This document shows positions 1-10,536 of a DNA stretch of 64,000 nt, one piece after another; the stretch's first letter is position 1, and every line of letters begins with the position of its first letter. A model generated the notes under the pieces. The model was not told where the DNA came from. It did not search any database and saw nothing but the letters and a program-made list of their open reading frames with translations. The translations under genes and the position numbers were made by a program. The stretch comes from Camellia lanceoleosa (Eukaryota; Streptophyta; Magnoliopsida; Ericales; Theaceae), in contig CM045770.1 in assembly GCA_025200525.1 (NCBI GenBank), positions 130,848,200 through 130,912,199 of the forward strand. Reading direction: 5' to 3'.

Positions 1-2
1 TT

Positions 3-1535
3 GGAGATTCGAACCTGGTTGTGTCTCAAGCGAAAGGAGATTGGAAAGTGAAGGAGGAAAAGATGATAACCTACCACCAGACCTTGGATTTGTTAATTCC
101 TCGGTTTGAAAAGCTAAATTTCACTCACCTAGTGAGAGAGAACAACAGGTTTGCAGATTCGGTAGCAACTCTATCTTCTATGATAGACATCCCATCTGGA
201 GTCCGGATGCGGCCAGTCATTATTGACCAGAAATTTGCGCCCGCCTACGAGTCGATCTCTGCCATAGATGAAGTGCAGGATAACAACCCTTGGTATTACG
301 ACATATGGAACTTCTTAGAGAAGGAGGCATATCCACCAGGGGCAAACGCCAAAGACAAGCGGGCAATCAGAAGAATAGCTGTTCAGTTTATCATCTGCGG
401 GGGTAAGTTGTACAGAAGAGGTCATCTGGGAATGCACAAGCTGTGTGTGGAAGCTGAAGAGTCGAAGCGCCTGATGGAGGCCATCCATGGAGGAGAATGT
501 GGTGCACATATGAATGGGGTGATGCTGGCACGAAAGATTCTCAGACAAGGCTACTACTGGTCTACCATGGAGGAAGATTGTATTGGTTTTGTTCGGCGAT
601 GCCATAAATGCCAGATTCACGCAAACCGCATGAACATCCCGCCGTCAAAGTTATACAACATGACATCACCATGGCCGTTCTTAGTTTGGGGAATCGATGT
701 GATCGGAGCTGTTACCCCGAAGGGGTCGAATGGGCATGAGTATATCTTAGTAGCAATAGATTACTTCACGAAGTGGGTCGAGGCCCAATCTTATGCTGTA
801 TTGAAGGCTTCGCACGTCGCGAAGTTTATCCAAAACAACATTATCTGCCGTTATGGAGTCCCGAACGAGATCATTTCAGACAATGGTTCTCACTTCAAGA
901 AAGAGGTGATTGATTTGCTGGAGAAGTATAATGTGGCTTTTCATAAGTCATCCACGTATCGGCCACAGACCAACGGAGCAGTTGAGGCCGCCAACAAAAA
1001 CGTCAAACACATACTGCAGAAGATGGTGGAAACCTATCGGGACTGGCCAGATAAGTTGCCGTTCGCTCTGTGGGGCTACCGAACTTCAATTAGAACTTCT
1101 ACCGGGGCGACTCCGTATTCCTTGGTATATGGGATGGAGGCTGTTTTACCCATTGAGATTGAGGTTCCGTCATTACGAGTGCTGGCTGAGTGTCAGATAG
1201 CTGAGGCAGATTGGCAGCAGAGTAGATTCGAGGAACTCATGCTCTTTGATGAAAGAAGGCTGAAAGCACTGTACCATGTCCAAGGTTATCAACGCAGAAT
1301 CGCTCGGGCTTTTAACAAGAAAGTTAAGTCCAGAAATTTGAAGGAAGGAGATTTGGTGCTCAAAGACAACCGAGCTCCCATCCATGACCCAAGGGGCAAG
1401 TTCAGACCCAATTGGACTGGTCCCTACATCATCAAGTCTATCTGGTCAGGTGGAGCTGTGGTTCTGATGGACCTAGATGGCCTAGAGTTCTCCCAACCGA
1501 TCAACATGGACAAGTTGAAGAAATATTACCCCTGA
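3..1535 (+). CDS. Polyprotein 3' end: RNase H tail and integrase (Ogre/Tat)
   Basis: Partial CDS; the frame is already open at base 3, so the true start lies outside the window. Residues here count from the GTG codon at 21. The first ~60 residues are the end of an RNase H domain (GDSNLV-VSQ, then RENNRFADSVATLSS). Integrase follows: an HHCC zinc finger with H156, H163, C194 and C197, then a DDE core with D226 (WGIDVIG), D287 (ISDNGSHF) and E322 (NGAVEAANK). A GPY/F-like C-terminus (FRPNWTGPYIIKS) ends at KLKKYYP before a TGA. Integrase inserts the element's cDNA into nuclear DNA. The order and motif wording match Ogre/Tat integrases. No frameshift or stop is visible in this 1.5 kb, unlike every other pol in the window, so this is probably a young copy. 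Confidence 0.93.
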   Translation, partial: GDSNLVVSQAKGDWKVKEEKMITYHQTLDLLIPRFEKLNFTHLVRENNRFADSVATLSSMIDIPSGVRMRPVIIDQKFAPAYESISAIDEVQDNNPWYYDIWNFLEKEAYPPGANAKDKRAIRRIAVQFIICGGKLYRRGHLGMHKLCVEAEESKRLMEAIHGGECGAHMNGVMLARKILRQGYYWSTMEEDCIGFVRRCHKCQIHANRMNIPPSKLYNMTSPWPFLVWGIDVIGAVTPKGSNGHEYILVAIDYFTKWVEAQSYAVLKASHVAKFIQNNIICRYGVPNEIISDNGSHFKKEVIDLLEKYNVAFHKSSTYRPQTNGAVEAANKNVKHILQKMVETYRDWPDKLPFALWGYRTSIRTSTGATPYSLVYGMEAVLPIEIEVPSLRVLAECQIAEADWQQSRFEELMLFDERRLKALYHVQGYQRRIARAFNKKVKSRNLKEGDLVLKDNRAPIHDPRGKFRPNWTGPYIIKSIWSGGAVVLMDLDGLEFSQPINMDKLKKYYP

Positions 1536-2227
1536 GTGGCTCGCTAGGCCGAAAACCAGAAAGGGCGACCTAGGCAAAATTCAGAGCATAAAAAAATTAG
1601 AAAATATAAAAACCAAGCTCGCAAAGTTGAAAACCCGCAAAGGGCGGCTTTGGCAAAAGTTAGAGCGCAAAAGGAGAGTGAAAATACTCGAGTGAACCCA
1701 AGCCTGAACTACGTAAGGCTTGATTCCCACCCTTGGGATACGTAGGCAGCTTCATCCTGGAGTTCAGCCATAAACATTTTCCCTGATCAGCTTTGTCCGT
1801 TTGATCATCTTGGTCATCTTTGTCCATCAGCATTCATCGCAATCTCCGGTGCAGTGCTATTCAGACTAGGGGCAACTTTCCGTTGCCATGCAGCGCCGCG
1901 GCACTATCCAAACTAGGGGGCGATTTTCCAATTGCAGGAATCCGGGGTTGTGCATCTCAGTGACAAATTTCAGGCGTGTCCAGTTCTGATCCATATCGAA
2001 AATGATTTTGAAAAGTTTTGATAAAAGATGACTTTGTTCAAATAAATCTTTTTACAACTAAGACCATTTCTGGACCAAAACGGAAAATTTTCAGTACCAC
2101 AACCTTCAATTTCATTGATTTCAAATAGAGTTCTCTTGCTCTTGCATACAATCGAAGTTGCTTTTATTACATTCATAAAGAAAACTTGAAAGTACTAATA
2201 AAGCCATAAATCCGGGGCATGGTCAAG
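1536..2227 (+). other. Noncoding spacer between pol and antisense gene
   Basis: No supported gene. It holds two diverged copies of a ~64-bp block (about 1553-1680) built around AAAGGGCGGC and TGGCAAAA. The sequence GGGATACGTAGGCAG at 1735-1749 is, from memory, a conserved mark downstream of integrase in plant Tat/Ogre elements. Two G-rich purine runs (ACTAGGGGCAACTTTCC near 1865 and AACTAGGGGGCGATTTTCC near 1910) look like duplicated polypurine-type tracts. Confidence 0.5.
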
Positions 2228-3515
2228 TCAAATGTCCCTGCGCCCCCTCCCAGAGCTGGTCGAAGCCTCTGATGCCAAAGTGGGCCCCTCCTGTGCCTCT
2301 TCATTAAGCCAATCCAAGCACTCATCAGACAAAGTGCAACTGAAAGTGGGAGCGGGGGCCAGGAGCTCTCTCGTCCTCCATGCTGCGGCATACCTGGCCA
2401 GCTGTGAGCCTCGGATTAGGAATGCAGCCGGGTACTCTATCCCTTCCAGTGGGCAAGTCTGATTATGACCAAACTGGCGCAGAATACGGAATGGAAAGTA
2501 GAAGACACAGTGAGTCAAGCCAATCAATTGGATCCCGGGCTGGCGGGTCATGCTGTAACTCATCATTGGGAGATTGAGCCAAGGGCACCGCCAAGCAATG
2601 CGGTCCGCAGACAAACCGCACATCCATTCAAACCACCAACCTTCATCAAGGGCGTCAACTAGACGTTGCAAGAAATAGCCGAAAGGCGAATATCTTTGGG
2701 CAAGAGTCCACAACTTTCAGTTTATCCATTAACCACACCTGGGGAGGGATAAAAAATGAGAGAATAAAGAATAGAGAGAAGTACGATGAGAGAAAAAGTG
2801 AGAAAAGGTTTTGTGAGAAAAACCGAGCCTGAGGGCCGAGTGATGTAAGCAAACATAAAAAGTGAGATTGGGTGGGAAACATTACCTGCAGTAATAGTGG
2901 ACTCCCTGCTAATCTGATCGTCTCTCGACGGTAAAAGGCGTCTAAGCCCAACAGTGTCTCAGCCAGGACCATGGCGATGCAGCTTTTGCCCTCCTTCAAG
3001 CCTTGGGCAACTCCAATCAACCGGACACTGGCTCCTCCGGAACCGGAAACGAACAGAAAATGAGATAGCATACATAGACAGAGGGCGTGTCGCCGAAAAC
3101 CTTGCCAGTGATGGTCGCCACGATCGCCAGTCTCAGAAAAACGACAGACCAAGCTCGGGACGTCTAATGCCCCGTCACAAACCAGAGAACGAGCATCGGG
3201 TATTGAAAGCCCACACATTTGCCCTAAGGCTTGAGCATGGCCGAAACGAAATTGGGGCAGGATTTCCTCATTACGCCCAGATTCCATTAGAACTTGGAAA
3301 TCTTCGAAAGTAGGGCACACCTCTTGCCCGCCAAAGCTAAAGACATGTGTTACCGGGTTCCAGAACCTTGCCGCGGCATGGAGGAACGGAAAGTGCAGTG
3401 GGGTGCGGCGCAAAGTGAATAGTGCGTTTATGCCGAAAGTCCGGAAATTCAACTTTTCCGAGCCATCCAAGTTGTTAATCCAAGTTGCGAGATTTTGGGC
3501 AAGAAATTCTTCCAT
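2228..3515 (-). pseudogene. Antisense plant mobile domain (PMD) gene, intron-containing, frameshifted
   Basis: This gene runs opposite to the element. ATG at 3515 (MEEFLAQNLATW). Exon 1 encodes text typical of the plant mobile domain / aminotransferase-like family: FLHAAARFWNPVTHVFSFGG, then EVCPTFEDFQVLME, and later IGVAQGLKEGKSCIAMVLAE with LLGLDAFYRRE. Exon 2 has VWLMDKL, FEWMCGLSADRIAWRCPWL, LIGLTHCVFYFPFRILRQFG, matching the C-terminal part of the family. A GT-AG intron fits 2885 to 2739 (donor CAG|GTAATG, acceptor CCCCAG|GTG). It is 147 nt, a multiple of three, and has no stop, so unspliced RNA stays in frame. A one-base shift near 2700-2713 then moves the reading frame, so I call it broken. 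PMD proteins are known in plants both as transposon passengers and as domesticated factors in silencing; a role here is unknown. Confidence 0.7.
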
Positions 3516-3589
3516 TTGGAGCAAATCAGTGTGGAAATGAAGAAGACCACGAGGCTAAGATCTTTTGTAGAGGATAAGGTTGAGTGGAG

Positions 3590-3705
3590 GACACGTGTCA
3601 ACATTCTACTGATGCTGAAGATCGGTGGCCGACCGGCAGGTAATAGTGCCGACCGGCCATACTTTTGTGCCGACCGACCAAGTATTGTGCCGATGGAAAT
3701 TACTC
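3590..3705 (-). promoter_or_regulatory. Putative antisense-gene promoter: G-box and 21-bp palindromic repeats
   Basis: About 75 bp upstream of the antisense ATG is a perfect palindrome GACACGTGTC (3590-3599), a plant G-box core. Just beyond it four to six copies of a ~21-bp unit contain the palindrome-like GCCGACCGGC (3627-3640, 3647-3659, 3667-3679, 3687-3695). The same motif recurs in the U3 of all three Tat LTRs in the window. Promoter function is inferred from position and the G-box; no clear TATA box is seen. Confidence 0.4.
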
Positions 3706-3838
3706 AAGGCCGATGGACTTTCTGTCCAGCCGATGATCTTCCTCCTGTGTTTTCTAAGCTGTTTATGCTGAATATTGGGGAATTCCACCGCTTCCAGCAC
3801 TCTCCGGTAATTTGGTTCCCGCCGAGTCGCGCGTATCT

Positions 3839-3972
3839 GTTTATCGAGTTGTTGTAAATTTGCTTATCGAGTTGTATGTCACTCTCTTTAAGTCTTTGCT
3901 TTGTCTATCAAGTTGTGCTTGCACTTGGCTAGTCTGTCGAGCCTTTGTTTTGCTTATCGAGTTGTAAGTCGG
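3839..3972 (+). repeat. Short irregular repeat, TTATCGAGTTGT
   Basis: Five imperfect copies of a motif like GCTTATCGAGTTGTAAGTC spaced 20-50 bp apart, in the noncoding tail of the element. The stretch from here to 4540 holds no supported gene. Confidence 0.5.
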
Positions 3973-4540
3973 TTCACTACCTGATTATTACGATGCGATG
4001 CTTTGTTTTCAAAAAACAGTTTCAATTTCATTCACATTGTTACGTGGTGCCTTGTGATGCGATGCACGCAAGTACAATACCTTTTCAAGCGGATAGCTGT
4101 TTCATTTCCATCATGTGTTTTTGTAAAAACCCGCAATTTCAAAAGAATTTAAACCTGCCTGAGGCAGTGCAATGTGCTTAAACTCCTAGTAAAAAGGAAT
4201 GTAAAGCAGAAGGCAGCGGGGTAACAGAATACCGGATTGGATACCGAAAACCTCCCCTTGCAATCAGAGTACCTTTCATGCCCTTGTCCGGGTTGATTAC
4301 GAGGTTTGACACCTTCGTCACTTAAGAACAGTGCGGGAAAGTGCACTTCTGGAATGTTAATGGATCTTCGAGTTGATTTCAAGCCATGACTTTTGGTGAG
4401 CAATGCTCTGAACATGCGAAGGATGTCCCTTCTCGTATCCTTTTATATCTTGTGAATTTCAAAAGAAATCGTTTCGATTGTACTGTGTTGCAATACGTTG
4501 CATTTCAACATCATGCTTTACCATGTTCAATTTCAATTTT

Positions 4541-4998
4541 CTCTATACACATTGCATTGTATGCGTGCTCTGCTTTACTTACATGTGTTCAAGTTCCTTT
4601 CTTTATACACATTGCATTGTATGCGTGCATTGCTTTACTGATATGTGTTCAATTTTCTCTATACACATTGCATTGTATGCGTGCTTTGCTTTACTGATAT
4701 GTGTTCAATTTTCTCTATACACATTGCATTGTATGCGTGCTTTGCTTTACTGATATGTGTTCAATTTCTTCTATACACATTGCATTGTATGCGTGCTTTG
4801 CTTTACTGATATGTGTTCAATTTTCTTCTATACACATTGCATTGTATGCGTGCTTTGCTTTACTGATATGTGTTCAATTTTCTTCTAGACACATTGCATT
4901 GTATGCGTGCTTTACTTTACTTACATGTGTTCAAGTTCCTTTTTCTATAACACATTGCATTGTATGCGTGCTCTGCTTTACTCACATGTGTTCAATTA
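4541..4998 (+). repeat. 56-58 bp tandem repeat, about 8 copies
   Basis: Unit begins CTCTATACACATTGCATTGT and continues through GCGTGCTTTGCTTTACTGAT to GTGTTCAATTTT. The third to seventh copies are nearly identical; the first two and the last diverge (CTTACATGTGTTCAAGTTCC variant). Tandem repeats between pol and 3' LTR are a documented habit of Tat/Ogre elements and are one source of plant satellites. Open frames across it are by-products of repetition with no in-frame stop. Confidence 0.95.
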
Positions 4999-5698
4999 CA
5001 ACTGCCTATGCGCATTGCGTGCGTCACGTACTTTCAATTGTGTAATTTGCATTGTTGCTAACAGCATTGTACCTGTTAAGTTTGCTTTCTTTGCAGGCAC
5101 GATATTGTATGTACGGCTCATTTGAGGCCGGTGCAACCGGACGAGCCGCACAGGTATTGTATCCTCCGCGTGAGACGTTTTGAGAATTGCATAATTCTCT
5201 TACATCCTTTCTGCATTGTAGTGTAGTTTGGTGCATGTTAGCTTATAACTGTTGCATGTCTGCTTCATTACAGCTTTCTTTGCATGATCATAAGTTATGC
5301 CCGGCTTCTTGCATTTTCAGTTGCATTTTGGCCCCGCCTTCGGGCGCATATCTTGCTTGTTTTGCATGATTGTCTAAGTCTTCGGCCTTGTCAAAAATGG
5401 GTCGTCTCTGGGCTTTGACATTCACTCCCGTCATTCTTATGACTTCGAGTTACGTCAAGAGAACAGCGTAGACACCCATTTTTGACCGTCCTCAAGGCTT
5501 GGGCGTCACCGTTGGAACACTCGGTGATTATCCATGTTTGTGTTCGTTTGGAGTTCGGAGTTCTCATTGCCGCGCCTGCCTCGGGACCTCCGAACTTCGA
5601 CCGTTGTGTTTGGTTTTGCACCAAACACTTGTGTTTCTTGGGAGTGCGAGGAATGCCTTTTGAGTCATCCCTACACACCACATTTGGGGCCCAGGGAC

Positions 5699-5809
5699 CA
5701 TCGGCTGGCTTATTTTTCCATCGGCACTTTATTGTGCCGACCGGCACTATTTTGTGCCGACCGGCACTAAATTTTGCCATTTGGCACTCTTTGCCGGCCG
5801 GACACTGTG
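5699..5809 (+). repeat. GTGCCGACCGGCAC array in LTR1 U3
   Basis: Four to five ~20-bp copies of GTGCCGACCGGCACTATTTT and relatives lie about 110-220 bp upstream of the TATA box. Each copy is nearly self-complementary. They look like repeated protein-binding sites; that is inference. Confidence 0.6.
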
Positions 5810-5856
5810 CACTTGCTTTCTGAGATATTTTCAGACAGCTGTGTGCAATTGTCCTC

Positions 5857-5929
5857 CCCTCCATACACGTGTATGGAGGGATGAGGCTTTGGTTTGCTTA
5901 GCTTGTAAGCTTTGCTTGCTTATATAAGC
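5857..5929 (+). promoter_or_regulatory. LTR1 core promoter: G-box palindrome and TATA box
   Basis: A 24-bp perfect palindrome (5857-5880, centre ACACGTGT) is followed 40 bp later by TATATAAGC (5921-5929). TATA-like boxes occur at comparable places in the other two Tat LTRs (TATATAAT at 21011 and TATAAATA at 36066). The expected transcription start is near 5950. Confidence 0.65.
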
Positions 5930-6434
5930 AAGGCTTCTCCTCTTGCATTAGGGTTGAAGTTTTTTGGAGACAAAAACCAGAGCTCATATACATATATCTC
6001 TGCCATATATCTATATCTCCCTCTCTCTCCTCTTGTGTGTGTGTTTTTAGGTCCAAATAGTGTGTTTTACCTCACTTTTGCACCATTACACACACTATTA
6101 CACCTAGCTCCGAGATTGGGAGACTTGGAGGTTTGTTTTAAGTGATTTTGGACTGGTTTTGATCACTTGAGGAGGGCTGGACCACCTGTTCTTCATTGGA
6201 TCTTCAAGGGTGAGCTTTTCGCTTTAGTTTCCCCATTCTTGCAACTACTTTCTACCCCTCTTGTCTTGGTTTTTTGGCTTTGTGTTTAACATAAAAAAAC
6301 CTTGTTTTTGCTTGCTCTAGAACTTTCATTAAGGTCTCTTTTTCATTTGATTGAGGCCTTACTCTTTTAGGCCTTGTTTTGGTCTTTTTGTGCCCTTTTC
6401 TTGGAGCATTGTCTAGCTTGGTGTTTTTGACCTT

Positions 6435-6470
6435 CTCACCACTGAAAACCAGTGGGTTTTCAGTGGTGAG
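6435..6470 (+). other. Perfect 16-bp stem-loop in LTR1
   Basis: Arms 6435-6450 (CTCACCACTGAAAACC) and 6455-6470 pair without mismatch around the loop AGTG. A diverged version of the same hairpin is at 21531-21560 in the second Tat LTR, at nearly the same distance (about 515 bp) after its TATA box. Confidence 0.8.
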
Positions 6471-7456
6471 GATGATATTTTCGAGCTTCATTTAGTGGAG
6501 AGACACCCCTCTCCCTTTAGTCCTTTATTTGCCTTTGTTTTGGGCTCATAGCATAGCATGTGTGCATGTTTGCATTTGGCTTCATTTCAGGACTTTTTGG
6601 GCTGTTTCATGTCATGTTTGATCTCTATTTTTGGTTGGAATTATAGCCTCTAACATGCTTCTCATACTTCCTTTGAAATGCTCTTTTATGCCTAAAAGCA
6701 TGCCATATGTCTAAGCCATACTTCTCACATGTTTTGGCTTGATTTTATGAAAATATGAGTATCATCTTGTCATGCATAAGGGCTGTGAGCCACTGTTTTG
6801 GCTATGTTTGGCATGCTTAGCATGGTTGCCTTGCTTGTTGGCTTGTAGGCCTTGCTTGTATGGAGTTATAGCATGTTTAACTTGTCTTTATCCCATGGTT
6901 TGGCATCATATTAGACCCTATTTCAGTCCATTAGTCATGTTTATGTGTTGGCATATGTGGCTTAGTTCATGCTTTAAGGGTGTGCTTTTGTATGCTTTAA
7001 AGTAGGCCTTTGCATGCTTACATGTTTAGTGCATTTTCGGGGATGCCATGAAGGGGGTTTGGGTGCTATTTTGTATGCTAAAAAAAACCTGTTTTGGTTG
7101 CCTCACATATGCCATGTTCGGTTTTGTTAAGTGGTGGTTCAATGTCGCACTTTGTGCCTTAGCCTTGAGCCTTATGGCTTGCGCTTGTGTAGCATTTTGT
7201 TCATGTTTTGAGGCATGTTTTGCTACTGTTTTTGGGATTTTGAAGGCTGCCTCATTGTAGTTAAATCCATGGCATGCTTGCTTTATGATTGTTGCATGTT
7301 TGATTAACTAAGTATTGTGAAAGGTTGGCCCTGTTGTTCGACTTGTTCATGTTAACATTGCATGTTGCATCTTGTATGATTGGCATTGCATACTTAACAT
7401 GATAGTTGCATTATTAGATTGCATCATTGAGCCATGTTGCATACATGCATTTCATT

Positions 7457-7482
7457 ACTTGGTTTGGGGTGTCAAACCAAGT
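7457..7482 (+). other. Stem-loop in LTR1 (counterpart of the CGGACGTTAT hairpin)
   Basis: ACTTGGTTTG and CAAACCAAGT pair perfectly over 10 bp around GGGTGT. It sits in the same relative part of the LTR as the hairpins at 22790-22821 and 37363-37392, which share the loop CGGACGTTAT; the loop is different here. Confidence 0.65.
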
Positions 7483-7620
7483 GTGGAAAGTGAGGGGTGT
7501 TTGCACTTCAAGTGGCAAAACATACCTCCATTCCCAAGTCACCAAGGCCTTTGACTTAAGGATGATAAGGTTTTGGTTCCATTTGTTTGTTTGCATGCAT
7601 TTTTACATTGAAAATGCAAC

Positions 7621-7676
7621 CTTGGTTCTTAGGCTATCATGCACCAAAATGCACCATTGATAGCCTTAGAACCAAG
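7621..7676 (+). other. 18-bp inverted repeat, 20-nt loop, in LTR1
   Basis: Arms 7621-7638 (CTTGGTTCTTAGGCTATC) and 7659-7676 pair with a single mismatch. The loop contains the direct repeat ATGCACCA. A decayed counterpart may lie near 22950-23010 in the second LTR. Confidence 0.7.
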
Positions 7677-9180
7677 AGCCATGCCTCCTTGAGTCTCCTT
7701 CATGATGGGGAGCATTGGCCATGCATAAATATGTCCAAAAAAACCAATACCATGCCTGCTTGCTTTCTTCTTTCATCTGTCTCTCGCAGAATTTAGTGCC
7801 GACGGCACTCTATAGTGCCGACGGCACTTTATTTTAACCCGATGAAAACCATTAGAAGCGGTGGTCAATGGGAAGCCGGTGATCAATTCTTCGGCCGGTG
7901 GGGTATTTCAGATCATCTGGAGGCATTACGAAACTTTGGGAATTTTCGAAAGGCGAGGCGTTAAGCAAGCGGCGATGGCACGGTGTAGGTTTTCGGGCAA
8001 GTCGAATCCGAGCATGCGTGCATCCCTCTTCCCGAGGCCTTTTACTGCTTTCAGTAGTTTAATTAATTTGTTAATTAATTAAGGGTCTGTAATAATTAAT
8101 TAGCTAGGATAGTTGATTTATTATTTGGGACTGTATATTTATTTGGTCCCTCCGAGTGAGGGCATGATTGTAATAAGTGTGTGTGAGTGGGTGTATGTCT
8201 TCCAACCCCCATTTCTTTCTCCCTTTTATTTACCCGCTTATGTTGGTAGATTAGGGCATATTTAAATTAGCATACCTTATGCTATCGCATGCGTGCATCC
8301 ATGCATTTGTTTACATGCACCGGGCTCGGTACATCATACAAACCGCATTGTATTTTCAATTCCAATTTGAATACGTGCATCGAATAAAGTGCATTTCACA
8401 TGCCATTTTTAGGGTTAGCCGAGCCTACTCTAGATTACATCCTTACATGTGTTGCATTAGCCACTTAACATGAACTAGGTCATGCATGTTTGCTAACCAG
8501 TTTACTTTTTTGGCACGGAGTACGATGTAAGGTTTTATGGCTTTAGCATATCGCATGCGTGTGAATGTTTACCATGACAGTATACTTACCATGCGGCTAA
8601 GTGCTTACATGATAAACTGTTTGAATGCCTGTGGGTGGAGGTTGGATTGCCTGAGTTGGAACAACTCGTTGAAATCCGTCTTTTAGTCTACTTGCGGGTA
8701 GCAAAAGAAAACAACACGTTTTGAGATAAAGCGGATATGCAATGTTTACTTCAAGTTAGGCGTCTGGTCTATACTTTTGTGTTGTGCGCATCACATAGTA
8801 ATTCTAGGTTAATAACCGAATAAGAACGCATAAAGTTTTCAAAAGCGGATATCACGGTTAGTAGAGGCGGTCTTGGACGGGCGAAAGGGGTGCTCATAAA
8901 TGACCTTCCCGATCGTACCCAAGCTCGAGCCAAGACCACTTTGGTGATGACGGACGTGTGGCCTTCGGCACCGAGTCAGGGTTTCCTAAATTTCCCAATT
9001 AAAAAATATTTAGGTGGCGACTCTGTAATCTGGCAAAGTAGTCCATGTTTGGCACTACTTTTCAAAAAAAATCTGTTTTCTCAAATGATTTGCCAGAGTT
9101 AGACTCTTTGGTTCAGATTTAGAACCGCGACACAAAATCGAGTCCGAACTGTAGAGTGAAGCCCCACGGGCGCGTCTACA

Positions 9181-10536
9181 CTAAGTATATTTTTCTCCCA
9201 AAATATTACAATATTTAGTTTCTTCATTTGAAATTAACTTCTAGCAATGTTCATGAATTGAACAAAATACATAAACCTCATGAACAATTAGCTAACACCA
9301 CAATAAGGGGACTATATTTTTCTGTTTATAGGCACAAGAACATGCTGGTGTATTTCTAAACAATAAATTCATTCAGCTACTAATACAAACAATATGTGTT
9401 ATAAATGCTTATCAAAATATAGAAAATAACATTATTTGAAACAACCATAGTTCTAAATCACGGTATCGGGTAACATAATGGTATCGATCGCAGAGTATCG
9501 GTATTGGTAGTATCAGCTGGTTCCTATCGGGAATCGGGTGTTGCGGTCGTGAAATTTCTTAACCATTTTTGCAGTATCTGTCTCACCATTGAACTCAAGT
9601 AACAGAACATCATCAAAACCATATAAATAACAACTTACCATTGTCATCTAAACAAAGATTTTATAAAATATGGGTAGTTTACTTCAAGTCAGGACATTTC
9701 CATGTAGTTATAGCAGTAAATTCTAGACATAATTTTATATTTCATTCATTTTTTTGTTGTTGTTTTTCCTCCTTTTCCTCAATTTTTAAATTAGAGACTG
9801 TAGGGGGTCCGAAATGAATAGTATTAGAGAGTCGAGTGAGGGTAGAGCAAGTGGTTCAAGCAAAGAATGTGGTGGTGCAAAATGGGCACATATCCTCTCA
9901 AGTCCCAAGAAACCTCCTTCCTTTTGAGCTTTGGGAAATAGGTCCTATTTATAGGTTTTTTCTTAGTACCAGAATATACCAAGTGGCCAAATAGTGCAAC
10001 GACACATGTTGCAGGATATTCTATCCTGAACCACCAGGCCTTGGTAGACATGCTTTTTTTGGCATGTACTATCTGTTTGGCACAAAGCCTCAACAAGTGC
10101 TACTGTACTATTTGTTTGGCGCAAGCCTCAGCATGTATCTTTTTTTGGTACGAATCTCAGCGAGTGTCATTTTAGTACGGAGAGCATGAGGTGCACTCGC
10201 CTTGGTGGCACCCTCTGCAACGGTATTTGCGACGGCATCCACCTTCTCAGTTCTATTTCCTAAGATATGCACCTTTAGTACTCGTGACCTGTTATCAGCC
10301 ATACTTGTGTCAACTTCAGCAACCACTCAACTCTTAGCCACCTAACTACAAACTCTCTAACGTCCTAGGGGGTGGACCATAACAAGGGCTATGTCTCATG
10401 TCAAGCCTAAGGGGGGACTTCCTTGGCTCTGCTTGGGCGACCAAGGCAGGCTCATGACCTTGGTAAATGAAAAGGGAGTCCATTGCTTTCAGGTTACCCT
10501 ACTGCCATCTTTGTGAGGTCACTACGGTATACTAGT
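9181..10536. other. AT-rich intergenic spacer
   Basis: No supported gene. Around 10040-10180 are three loose copies of a block with TTTGGCACAAAGCCTCA and GTACTATTTGTTTGGC, suggesting an old repetitive element whose ends I could not define. Confidence 0.4.

Larger units (their letters stand above)
1..9180 (+). mobile_element. Ogre/Tat-type Ty3/gypsy element, 3' part
   Basis: The left edge of the window cuts this element inside the RNase H/integrase region. Visible order on the + strand: end of pol (to 1535), a noncoding stretch with the sequence GGGATACGTAGGCAG, an antisense gene (2228-3515), a minisatellite (4541-4998) and an LTR (5467-9180). The order pol, antisense ORF, tandem repeats, 3' LTR is known from the Tat lineage. 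The LTR is read as the 3' LTR because it follows pol in the same orientation and has no target duplication at its two sides (AACAG against CTAAG), so its partner LTR should lie left of the window. The junction between pol and LTR is inferred from order; an independent solo LTR that lost its TSD cannot be excluded. Confidence 0.75.
5467..9180 (+). mobile_element. Tat/Ogre 3' LTR (LTR1), about 3.7 kb
   Basis: Begins CGTAGACACCCATTTTTGAC (first base probably mutated from T) and ends GGGCGCGTCTACA. The ends form the inverted pair TGTAGACA/TGTCTACA. The same start and end occur in the solo LTR 20009-33033, whose target duplication proves those boundaries. U3 holds a GTGCCGACCGGCAC array (5699-5809), a 24-bp perfect palindrome with a G-box (5857-5880) and TATATAAGC at 5921. 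The putative leader has a donor-like AAGGGTGAGC near 6206. Downstream are stem-loops at 6435-6470, 7457-7482 and 7621-7676 and a second GTGCCGACGGCAC pair at 7794-7830. No protein-coding frame in it looks real. Confidence 0.85.

Noticed and set aside
4541..4998. CRISPR-like array
   Set aside because: Units are contiguous 56-58 bp repeats without unique spacers, in plant retrotransposon DNA; the CTCGAGC and hairpin arrays also lack a fixed repeat/spacer form.
4386..5125. Overlapping + frames of 70-114 codons with repeated HIALYAC text
   Set aside because: They are translations of the 56-bp tandem repeat; the repeat happens to lack stops in these frames.
5467..9180. LTR1 as a solo LTR
   Set aside because: Flanking five-mers differ (AACAG, CTAAG) and pol in the same orientation precedes it; the 3' LTR reading is simpler, though not proven.
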